Positions 22,477-31,479 of a stretch of DNA of 64,000 nucleotides are shown piece after piece. Under the pieces are notes generated by a model. It had not been told where the DNA came from, made no database searches, and saw only the letters and a program-made list of their open reading frames with translations. Each line of letters begins with the position of its first letter. The first letter of the stretch is position 1. The position numbers and the translations under genes were made by a program. Source of the DNA: Aquatica leii (Eukaryota; Arthropoda; Insecta; Coleoptera; Lampyridae); assembly GCA_035610365.1 (NCBI GenBank), contig CM069436.1:6810937-6874936 (forward strand), written 5' to 3'.

Positions 22477-23220
22477 CATGATTTAGAATGAAAAGCCAAA
22501 CAATCGAAAGACAATATCGTACCGCTTATTAAACTAGATCCAGTCGTAAAATTTAAAGCTCTCGCTGGAAATCAGGTAAAAGCCAAACCAAAACTGACTG
22601 AACATTATGGTACTACACTAAAAGCTTTGAACGAAAAACAGACCGAATTCCACAACAAGGTTACAAGGTTGTACTAAAAAATGTGCACCACTTTATTAAC
22701 ACTCACGAAAAGCGGAAATAGAGAAATTAAGACGCAAGGTCACGAATATTTGGAACAACAAACAGTACAGAACAAAATTACCAGTTCCAATGTTCATTAT
22801 TGAATTAAAGCCAGCCAGCATCAAACAACAAAGATATCTGCAATGTTGAGTACATACAGCATTGTAAAATCAAATTTGAACCACCGATACAGAAAAGAGA
22901 AATCGCTCAATGTGCGAGATGTCAAAGGTATGGTCCAACCATTTCTGCTACTTAAAACACAGATGCTTCAAATGTGCAGGCGATCATCATCCAAAGACGT
23001 CCGATGTGTCTTGTGTGGACTAAATCGCCCTGCTAATTACAAGAGATGTATAATCTATAAAGAACTGCAAAAAAAGATTCCCCACAACTTAGACCAAAGC
23101 AGTATTCTCCTCTAGCATCAATCATACGTTATCAACAAGGTCCACCAGGATTATCAAATGCGCAAGCAACAAACCGAAACTAACACCCTTCCCATTTGCC
23201 CCCCAATATAACGCGTCTAT
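22477..23220 (+). pseudogene. Jockey-like ORF1, C-terminal zinc-knuckle part
   Basis: Pieced together over three frames. IKFEPPIQKREIAQCARCQR (from about 22870) is the region preceding the first CCHC knuckle. RCFKCAGDHHPKT (from about 22970) is the second knuckle, with CX2CX4HX... spacing. CVLCGLNRPANYKRCIIYKE (about 23010-23070) is the third cysteine-rich block and the conserved 'PANYkGC..y..l' tail. These are the standard three knuckles of Jockey ORF1. Several frameshifts and stops make it non-functional. Confidence 0.8.
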
Positions 23221-23379
23221 CAAACACCAACCAACCTAATCAGCAATCTAATGAATTGCAAGACCTAAAACATGATGAAAAACATGTTCGATCAAATAGG
23301 AACCCTACTAAATTTAATGACAATCGTACTTACCAAACTTAAATAATGGAATGCCAACGTTGACGAGCTAAAAACATTT

Positions 23380-24157
23380 ATTAGAATTCACATTGACATA
23401 TTAATTTCTGAAATTCACTTTACCGATAAAAGTTATCTAAGGATTTCTAATTACACTGTATAATACTAATCATCCAACAGGAACTGCTCGAGGTGGTACC
23501 GCCATAATTATCAAAAATATTAATTAAGCAGTTACAGCAAACCCTTTCTGAAGCAGCCAGTTCCACAGTAAAGCAGGACCACTTTGAGGATTATTATAGT
23601 ACTTTAGGACAACGGTTTATTTCAGGAGGAGATTACAATGCTAAACATACCGTTTGGGGATCTAGAATTATCACACCCAAAGGAAGCGAGTTACTTAAAA
23701 CTATAGAAACCAACAATTTGAAATATGTCTACACCGGCAAACCTACTTCTTGGTCATCTGACAGGCGCAAACAACCTGATCTACTTGACTATTGCGTTAC
23801 AAAAGGCATTCGACAAGACTGAAACTAACATGGAAGACGCTGTAAAGCATTTCAATGGCACGATACAATGAGTGGCCTGGAATTCAACGCCTAAGAAATT
23901 AATTACTTCTACATCTTATGACTGCCCTATATCAAACAAAAAATACTTGAAAAGAGAAGAATACGCAAGCAATGGCAGATACTGAGAACGCCTTAAAACA
24001 ACAAACGTTTACTAAATGCAGCCACTTAGGAACTAAAAGACCTGCTAAGCAAAAACAAAAATTAATGTATCCAGTCTTTCTTAGAAGGACTTACAGCTAC
24101 AGAAGCCATCGATGGCTCTTTTTGGAAGACAACTAAAAAAACAGGTAAAAAAACATT
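23380..24157 (+). pseudogene. Jockey-like endonuclease domain and start of RT
   Basis: The clearest block is FISGGDYNAKHTVWGSR (about 23617-23667), the 'GDfNAKh..WGsr' motif of apurinic-type LINE endonucleases. It is followed in the same frame by GSELLKTIETNNLKYVYTGKPTSWSSDR and PDLLDYCVTKGI (to about 23815), the Jockey-specific end of the catalytic core. The domain nicks target DNA to prime reverse transcription. The N-terminal strand of the domain is decayed. Beyond 23820 the linker toward RT is present with shifts, including the block SFWKTTKK at about 24118-24140, immediately before the foldback insertion. Confidence 0.85.
24149..24157. repeat. 9 bp target-site duplication, left (aaaaacatt)
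   Basis: aaaaacatt precedes the terminal accggtgtgaag and recurs at 28738-28746 after the mirror-image end. Confidence 0.85.
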
Positions 24158-24370
24158 ACCGGTGTGAAGTTAGCCATAGATTTCAGCCATAGAAATTAAT
24201 TTCCAGTTTCACATCTTAAAAACGAATTAGAACTATTACAAAGTGTTATATCTTTCAATACTGTTACTAAATAATAAAAACAATCAATATTTATCAATAT
24301 TTAAAAAAAAAAGAAAATTTTAACAACTCTCATAGATAAAACCATTTCCTGCATTAACGCTTATTTTTCA

Positions 24371-26376
24371 CAATGACGTGCAATTCTGATTTTTCTGCAA
24401 ATTCACATACGTATAGAAAATGCATTAATAAACAACATATAAAAAAATTAGGATGTAGTTATTTCTATAATTAAAAATAATTCGATTCAAAGTTGGGCTT
24501 GCGCGGCACGATGCTAAACGCTAACGGCACAAAATTAACGTCGTTTTTTCGCAATGACGTGCAATTCTGATTTTTCTGCAAATTCACATACGTATAGAAA
24601 ATGCATTAATAAACAACATATCAAAAAATTAGGATGTAGTTATTTCTATAATTAAAAATAATTCGATTCAAAGTTGGGCTTGCGCGGCACGATGCTAAAC
24701 GCTAACGGCACAAAATTAACGTCGTTTTTTCGCAATGACGTGCAATTCTGATTTTTCTGCAAATTCACATACGTATAGAAAATGCATTAATAAACAACAT
24801 ATCAAAAAATTAGGATGTAGTTATTTCTATAATTAAAAATAATTCGATTCAAAGTTGGGCTTGCGCGGCACGATGCTAAACGCTAACGGCACCAAATTAA
24901 AGTCGTTTTTTCGCAATGACGTGCAATTCTGATTTTTTTGCAAATTCACATACGTATAGAAAATGCATTAATAAACAACATATCAAAAAATTAGGATGTA
25001 GTTATTTCTATAATTAAAAATAATTCGATTCAAAGTTGGGCTTGCGCGGCACGATGCTAAACGCTAACGGCACCAAATTAAAGTCGTTTTTTCGCAATGA
25101 CGTGCAATTCTGATTTTTTTGCAAATTCACATACGTATAGAAAATGCATTAGTAAACAACATATCAAAAAATTAGGATGTAGTTATTTTTATAATTAAAA
25201 ATAATTCGATTCAAAGTTGGGCTTGCGCGGCACGATGCTAAACGCTAACGGCACCAAATTAACGTCGTTTTTTCGCAATGACGTGCAATTCTGATTTTTC
25301 TGCAAATTCACATACGTATAGAAAATGCATTAATAAACAACATATCAAAAAATTAGGATGTAGTTATTTCTATAATTAAAAATAATTCGATTCAAAGTTG
25401 GGCTTGCGCGGCACGATGCTAAACGCTAACGGCACAAAATTAACGTCGTTTTTTCGCAATGACGTGCAATTCTGATTTTTCTGCAAATTTACATACGTAT
25501 AGAAAATGCATTAATAAACAACATATCAAAATATTAGGATGTAGTTATTTCTATAATTAAAAATAATTCGATTCAAAGTTGGGCTTTGCGCGGCACGATG
25601 CTAAACGCTAACGGCACCAAATTAAAGTCGTTTTTTCGCAATGACGTGCAATTCTGATTTTTTGCAAATTCACATACGTATAGAAAATGCATTAATAAAC
25701 AACATATCAAAAAATTAGATGTAGTTATTTCTATAATTAAAATAATTCGATTCAAAGTTGGGCTTGCGCGGCACGATGCTAAACGCTAACGGCACCAAAT
25801 TAAAGTCGTTTTTTCGCAATGACGTGCAATTCTGATTTTTTTGCAAATTCACATACGTATAGAAAATGCATTAGTAAACAAATATATCAAAAAATTAGGA
25901 TGTAGTTATTTATAATTAAAAATAATTCGATTCAAAGTTGGGCTTGCGCGGCACGATGCTAAACGCTAACGGCACCAAATTAACGTCGTTTTTTCGCAAT
26001 GACGTGCAATTCTGATTTTTCTGCAAATTCACATACGTATAGAAAATGCATTAATAAACAACATATCAAAAAATTAGGATGTAGTTATTTCTATAATTAA
26101 AAATAATTCGATTCAAAGTTGGGCTTGCGCGGCACGATGCTAAACGCTAACGGCACAAAATTAACGTCGTTTTTTCGCAATGACGTGCAATTCTGATTTT
26201 TCTGCAAATTTACATACGTATAGAAAATGCATTAGTAAACAACATATCAAAAAATTAGGATGTAGTTATTTCTATAATTAAAAATAATTCGATTCAAAGT
26301 TGGGCTTGCGCGGCACGATGCTAAACGCTAACGGCGCCAAATTAAAGTCGTTTTTTCGCAATGACGTAGTTATTAA
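24371..26376 (+). repeat. Left-arm satellite array, 181 bp unit, about 11 copies
   Basis: The word gcaatgacgtgcaattctg recurs at 24551, 24732, 24913, 25094, 25275, 25456, 25638, 25816, 25996 and 26177, with a first copy near 24371 and a partial last one at 26358. Units share 'catacgtatagaaaatgcat', 'aattaggatgtagttattt' and 'gttgggcttgcgcggcacga'. Units are nearly identical, implying recent amplification. Diagnostic sites cycle every four units (about 721-725 bp). Confidence 0.95.
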
Positions 26377-27211
26377 ATATTTTGACTTTTTTTTCCATTA
26401 CTTTTTTTTGGTGCATAGTTGGAGTTATTTCAGTATAATATACTTTTTTACCGGTTACTCTAAGTTTTTTGAAAACGAGGCGTACTGTAGATTTAAATTT
26501 TGTTATGGTTTTTATTTTTCGTACATCATTTATAGCACAAATTATTAATATTGAATTGCTACTAGCTTCTCTTTTATATAGATAATTCTGAAATGTCTAT
26601 CCTCCTTTTGTACTATTTTCTACCACTATACCGTAATGTTTTAGCCAAGCACACAAATTTCTTGCATTATATATGCTTATTCTCTATTTCGACATGAGAA
26701 TTAGCTATTCTTACATTAAAATCCGTGTAAGAATAAGCAAATTCTTACACGAATTTTAGTAATATTAGTTTTTTCAAAGTTGGTATCTCTGCATCGCAAG
26801 TTGACGTTACATGAAAAAGAAATCAAAATTATTGGACCTTAACAATTGAAACTCAAATTTTGATGCCAAAATAAAATAAAAATGTATTATTAATTCAAAG
26901 TTGTGTACTTATAAAGGTATAGAGATAATTTTGTATGAAATTTTAGGTTAACACATAAATTTCAATATGTCAAAGTGTAAGTAAGTGTTCCAAATCAATA
27001 AAATATAAAAATTTCCCAATGTTGTTTTAAAATTAAAATTATACGAAAAATATTAAATATTGTATCAAAATAGAGAAAATAGTATAAAGCACACGTCATA
27101 GAATAGCGTTTAATCACTGACCGCTTTCATAAACTCAGCTGCGCGGCTCGTGTATGAAACTCGGTGTCGTGATTGAAGCGCGTTCATTCTGTAACTTGTT
27201 TTAATATACTA
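26377..27211. other. Unique centre of the foldback element
   Basis: AT-rich spacer between the arms. The frame at 26300-26548 runs from the last repeat into the spacer and is phenylalanine/tyrosine-rich; it shows no transposase motif. A 17 bp hairpin is at 26718-26757. No coding feature supported. Confidence 0.6.
26718..26757. repeat. 17 bp-arm hairpin in the foldback centre
   Basis: aaaatccgtgtaagaat (26718-26734) and attcttacacgaatttt (26741-26757) are complementary with one mismatch around a 6 nt loop (aagcaa). A second overlapping stem uses attcttaca at 26707-26715 with tgtaagaat. Confidence 0.7.
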
Positions 27212-28530
27212 TTCTATACGTATGTAAATTTGCAGAAAAATCAGAATTGCACGTCATTGCGAAAAAACGACTTTAATTAGGTGCCGTTAACATTCAACAT
27301 CGTGCCGCGAAAGCCCAACTTTGAATCGAATTATTTTTAATTATAGAAATAACTACATCCTAATTTTTTGTTATGTTGTTTATTGATGCTTATTCTATAC
27401 GTATGTAAATTTGCAGAAAAATCAGAACTGCACGTCATTGCGAAAAAACGACTTTAATTAGGTGCCGTTAACATTCAACATCGTGCCGCGAAAGTCCAAC
27501 TTTAAATCGAATTATTTTTAATTATAGAAATAACTACATCCTAATTTTTTGATATGTTGTTTATTGATGCTTATTCTATACGTATGTAAATTTGCAGAAA
27601 AATCAGAACTGCACGTCATTGCGAAAAAACGACTTTAATTAGGTGCCGTTAACATTCAACATCGTGCCGCGAAAGCCCAACTTTGAATCGAATTATTTTT
27701 AATTATAGAAATAACTACATCCTAATTTTTTGATATGTTGTTTATTAATGCATTTTCTATACGTATATGAATTTGCAGAAAAATCAGAACTGCACGTCAT
27801 TGCGAAAAAACGACTTTAATTAGGTGGCGTTAACATTCAACATCGTGCCGCGAAAGCCCAACTTTGAATCGAATTATTTTTAATTATAGAAATAACTACA
27901 TCCTAATTTTTTGATATGTTGTTTATTGATGCTTATTCTATACGTATGTAAATTTGCAGAAAAATCAGAACTGCACGTCATTGCGAAAACACGACTTTAA
28001 TTAGGTGCCGTTAACATTCAACATCGTGCCGCGAAAGCCCAACTTTGAATCGAATTATTTTTAATTATAGAAATAACTACATCCTAATTTTTTGATATGT
28101 TGTTTATTGATGCTTATTCTATACGTATGTAAATTTGCAGAAAATCAGAACTGCACGTCATTGCGAAAAAACGACTTTAATTAGGTGCCGTTAACATTCA
28201 ACATCGTGCCGCGAAAGCCCAACTTTGAATCGAATTATTTTTAATTATAGAAATAACTACATCCTAATTTTTTGATATGTTGTTTATTAATGCATTTTCT
28301 ATACGTATATGAATTTGCAGAAAAATCAGAACTGCACGTCATTGCGAAAAAACGACTTTAATTAGGTGGCGTTAACATTCAACATCGTGCCGCGAAAGCC
28401 CAACTTTGAATCGAATTATTTTTAATTATAGAAATAACTACATCCTAATTTTTTGATATGTTGTTTATTAATGCATTTTCTATACGTATGTGAATTTGCA
28501 GAAAAATCAGAATTGCACGTCATTGCAAAA
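27212..28530 (-). repeat. Right-arm satellite array, inverted, about 7 copies
   Basis: The inverted anchor cattgcgaaaaaacgac occurs at 27255, 27436, 27617, 27798, 27979 (one base changed), 28159 and 28340, with a variant at 28521. Spacing is 180-181 bp. Arm-specific differences from the left array are fixed in nearly all units: on the - strand 'gggctttcgcggcac' and 'gatgttgaatgttaacgg' replace 'gggcttgcgcggcac' and 'gatgctaaacgctaacgg'. A three-unit cycle is visible. Confidence 0.95.
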
Positions 28531-28737
28531 AATAAGCGTTAATGCAGGAAATGGTTTTATCTGTGAAAGTTGTTAAAAAAATTTTTTTTTTTAAATATTA
28601 ATAAACAATGATTGTTTTTATTATTTAGTAACAGTATTGAGTGAAATAACACTTTGTAATAGTTCTAATTCGTTTTTAAGATGTGAAACTGGAAATTAAT
28701 TTCTATGGCTGAAATCTATGGCTAACTTCACACCGGT

Positions 28738-28746
28738 AAAAACATT
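28738..28746. repeat. 9 bp target-site duplication, right (aaaaacatt)
   Basis: Second copy of aaaaacatt, directly after the right terminus ...cttcacaccggt. Confidence 0.85.
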
Positions 28747-29440
28747 CCCCGTCCATCAGAACACCTCAAGGGACATAGGCCAGAACAAAGCACCAATTCA
28801 GCGATTCAAAACAACTGAAGTCGAAGAAATTATTAGCAGTCTACATTCAAAGCAAGTGCCAGGATATGAGCTAATTACTGGTAAAATGCTTAAAGAACTA
28901 CCTTCCAACGGAATTAAATTTTTACTCAGCTATTTAATAGTCTGTATAGGGTATTTTCTAGACCAATGGAAAGTGGCACAAGTTATCTTAATACTAAAAC
29001 TAGAAAAACCTCCCAGCGAGCCAAGGTCTTGTTTGTAAAGCTAACACTAAAAAGGCTCTGACCAATTATGGAAAAGAACGATATAATATCTAATCATCAG
29101 TTTGGCTTTAGGCCGATGCATTCCACGGTTGAACAAATACATCGAGTCAAAAAGATCAACGATACCTTCGAAAACAAAGAGTACTATTCCGCTGCGTTTC
29201 TAGATATAACGCAGGCGTTTGATAAAGTCTGCCACATTGGACTCCTTTACAAACTGCGATTACTCCTTCTTAGAAACTACTTTCTTATCCTTAAATCTTA
29301 TAATAATAGATTCGGAGCTGTTTCCAATAAACGCCACAGGGAAGTGTCCTCGGGCCTCTACTGTAAAAAAAATGTATACCAAATACACATACAGTGACGT
29401 GTCAAGGGATCTGCCATTACTTAAAAACTGCAATATTTGG
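28747..29440 (+). pseudogene. Jockey-like reverse transcriptase, fingers and palm
   Basis: After the duplication the frame continues with FKTTEVEEIISSLHSKQVPGYELITGKMLKELP, the start of Jockey RT ('i..L..kKaPG.D.It..mlkelP'). WKVAQVILILKLEKPPSEP follows, with a stop near 29038. After a frameshift come NHQFGFRPMHSTVEQIHRVKK and YYSAAFLDITQAFDKVCHIGLLYKL (about 29095-29260), the latter containing the first catalytic aspartate (FLDITQAFDKV). The 'GVPQGSvLGP' block is reduced to scraps near 29340-29360, and 'YTSDLP' is recognisable near 29390-29415. No YADD box is found. The protein would have reverse-transcribed the LINE RNA; it is now dead. Confidence 0.9.
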
Positions 29441-29723
29441 AGTGATTACTTTTGCATTTTTTTTTATTCGTGCTTGTCGCACTGACTTTATAATTTTTTC
29501 TAATCTAGGAATCTGAAGCCACAATTAAGGGAATTTTTTTACTCTCGTTTAAGTAAATGTACCATAACCTCAAATTATTCAACTTTTTTTAGTACATTTT
29601 TTTTCTTAATCTTCTGAGGTTTCTATTTATATAGTTTAACTTTATTTGAATTGCTTACAATTGATTCGTCTTTCCCCTATTTACAATTACTACCTTACAT
29701 TCTATTTACATTTTTACATTTTT
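29441..29723. other. AT-rich spacer
   Basis: T-rich sequence with several T8-T9 runs. It may include the 3' UTR and tail of the minus-strand LINE that follows. Confidence 0.4.
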
Positions 29724-30235
29724 TTATCGCTCCTCTCCTCTTAACTTTGTTTTTCTTCTCCATACTTCTTTTATCCACTCCGCTCCTTTTCTGTTTTTTT
29801 GTAAGATGTCCTCTGCTTTCATAACCTCTTCTGTTAACTCTCTGCATTTATCCTTCATGTGGTTAAGGTCTTCCGTCTCTTCTCCACATAGTCTGCACAT
29901 CTTTTCTTCTTCTTTTTTCCAGTATTTGTTACTTAACTCTTCGTTCCTACATCTGAACCGTGCTATCATTTTTTCTTCTTGTTGCTCTTATTCCCTTTCA
30001 CCTTTAAATATTCTGGCACCCCTTCCCCCTTGATATCCTTATAATTCCTATTATATCTGCCCTCTTTTATCCTTGTTCATCTTTCTTGTTTTTCGATGTC
30101 CCTATCTCTTCTTATTATTTCTTCCTTTATCCCTACTCCCTCTTCTCTTAATCTCTCCACTTCTTCTCTCGCGTATCCGTTTCTTTTGTAATACTCTTCT
30201 CTGCCCTCCTGCCCGTACTTTACTTTACTTCTGAG
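29724..30235 (-). pseudogene. LINE C-terminal region with cysteine motif
   Basis: On the - strand, from about 30235: EEYYKRNGYAREEVERLREE, then DIEKQER, a stop, TRIKEGRYNRNYKDI, GVPEYLK and, in the open frame ending at 29724, MIARFRCRNEELSNKYWKKEEEKMCRLCGEETEDLNHM. The segment 'ikesrYn..Yk.i...g.PeYL' followed by 'iaRfRcGNEer.nkYW.eee..CRlC..e.EtieHm..eC' is a block I recall from very abundant LINE polyproteins in insects such as ants. It is charged and forms a zinc-binding tail after the RT. Only this tail is present, an extreme 5' truncation. Confidence 0.75.
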
Positions 30236-30413
30236 GTTTCTATTTTTCTTAAAATTTGCAAGGTGTGAACTGTAAATGGGAACGTCTTTTCTAACTTATG
30301 CTTGTCTCTTGAAGGCTAAAATTAATTGTACCTATCGAATCCAACTTTCTCAGGTCATTATGTCATTTTTATCCAAAAAAATTGAATTCTTGCAATAGTT
30401 GCGGAATAGGAGA

Positions 30414-31479
30414 GCGTCTGTGAAGTTAGCACGACATTCTATAAATTCAAAAAAAAGTTCCAGTAGCATTTTTCATAGTTCTACAGTTTTTGATAAAAAT
30501 TAAAAAAGGTTCTGCTTTTTCTGCCTTTAAAAACGAAATTGTAAAAATGTCGTACTAACTTCGCGAATCTAGCACGACGCCCTCCTCTAAAGTATTAAAA
30601 CGCGTTGAATATTACTATTTTTGACAAGAGTTCTGAATAGTTCTGGTCAAGTTAAGTATATACTGCCGCCGGGCTTTCCTAGCGCCTTTCCCGTGAGAAA
30701 AAAAATGATTTGTACAAAAAGTTATTGGTTTAAAAAAGTTTTTCCTAAAATTATTTTCAAACATACAGGGTGTATAAGGAAAAAATGTTTTATTTAAATG
30801 GGACACCGTGTATATTTTTTGATTTTTAAATTTCTTAAGTAATTTCTAATAAAATGTCTTACACCATTCGCTATACCTAAACTTAATAGTTTTCGAGTTA
30901 TTAATTTTTTTCGTAAACATTTGACAGTTGTGTCTTCAACAAAAATAGCCTATTACTTCTTTGTTTTTAGCTCTATTGGTATGCGGTTTAGGTTTTTGGA
31001 ATCTTTAAACATTGTTTTAATGATTCCGTGTCAACTTTGCCATATTTCCTAACCTATTACTTCATAAAAACTAGCACGAATTTGGCAAACTTCAAACGTT
31101 AATAATTTTCTTATTTTCAATGGAACACTATGTACAGATTTAAATAATTACAAAAATTTTTGTACAAAAGTAAACATTTCACTACACTGAGCGTTAATAT
31201 TAGAAATTTATTCAGAATTGTTAATGGTTACAATAGCGATCTAAAATTCAGAACTCTTGTTAAAAACAGTAATATTTAAGGCGTTTTAGTACTTTAGAGA
31301 GGAGGGTGTCGTGCTAGATTTGCGAAGTTGCACGACATTTTTACAATTTCGTTTTTTTTAACGTAAGAAATGCGGAGCTTTTTTTAATTTTTATCAAGAA
31401 CTGTAGAACTATAAAAAGTGCTATACCTATTATTATTTTTTCTTGAATTTATAGAATCTCGTGCTAACTTCACAGGCGC
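30414..31479. mobile_element. Non-autonomous element with about 240 bp inverted repeats
   Basis: The left arm (30414-30650) and right arm (31237-31479) are reverse complements with about 85% visual identity. Termini read gcg(t/c)ctgtgaagttagcacga inward from both sides. Further in are shared attctataaattca, 'tagttctacagtt', 'ttgataaaaattaaaaaa', 'aaattgtaaaaatgtcgt', 'cgaatctagcacgac' and 'caagagttctgaat'. The 585 bp centre has no coding potential but contains 'tacagggtgtata' (30773) and 'gggacaccgtgta' (30801), like the ends of other insect MITEs. No clear target duplication was found. The frame 30615-30806 (-) is not a gene. Confidence 0.8.

Larger units (their letters stand above)
24158..28737. 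mobile_element. Foldback-type DNA transposon with satellite arms (4.58 kb)
   Basis: Both ends begin, in opposite orientation, with accggtgtgaagttagcc. About 200 bp of outer inverted repeat (24158-24370 and 28527-28737) leads into arrays of a 181 bp unit in opposite orientations (left 24371-26376, right 27212-28530). A central 0.84 kb of unique sequence separates the arms. The 9 bp duplication aaaaacatt flanks the whole, and the host Jockey frame is restored by precise removal. Long inverted repeats made of internal tandem repeats define foldback elements (Drosophila FB, Galileo, some MULEs). The 9 bp duplication fits MULE or related superfamilies, whereas P/Galileo usually give 7-8 bp. No transposase is present, so it must have moved in trans. 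Confidence 0.9.
22090..29440 (+). mobile_element. Jockey-clade LINE, interrupted by a foldback element
   Basis: ORF1, endonuclease and RT blocks of one Jockey-type LINE lie in order on the + strand. The element is split by the insertion 24158-28737. Removing that insertion and one copy of the 9 bp duplication leaves a single reading frame running across the join. The left boundary near 22090 is an estimate (possible 5' UTR with 'gttccgttcgcagctg'). The right end fades near 29440 before the RT YADD block, so the 3' half is deleted or too decayed to see. Confidence 0.85.

Noticed and set aside
25573..25755. 60-residue open frame on the - strand
   Set aside because: Created by one-base deletions in two satellite monomers; it is not a gene.
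26300..26548. 82-residue open frame possibly encoding a transposase piece
   Set aside because: It starts inside a satellite monomer and is a phenylalanine/tyrosine-rich AT-noise peptide without DDE or zinc motifs.
24371..28530. CRISPR-like regular repeat spacing
   Set aside because: Units are contiguous 181 bp monomers with no unique spacers, in inverted arrays inside a eukaryotic transposon.
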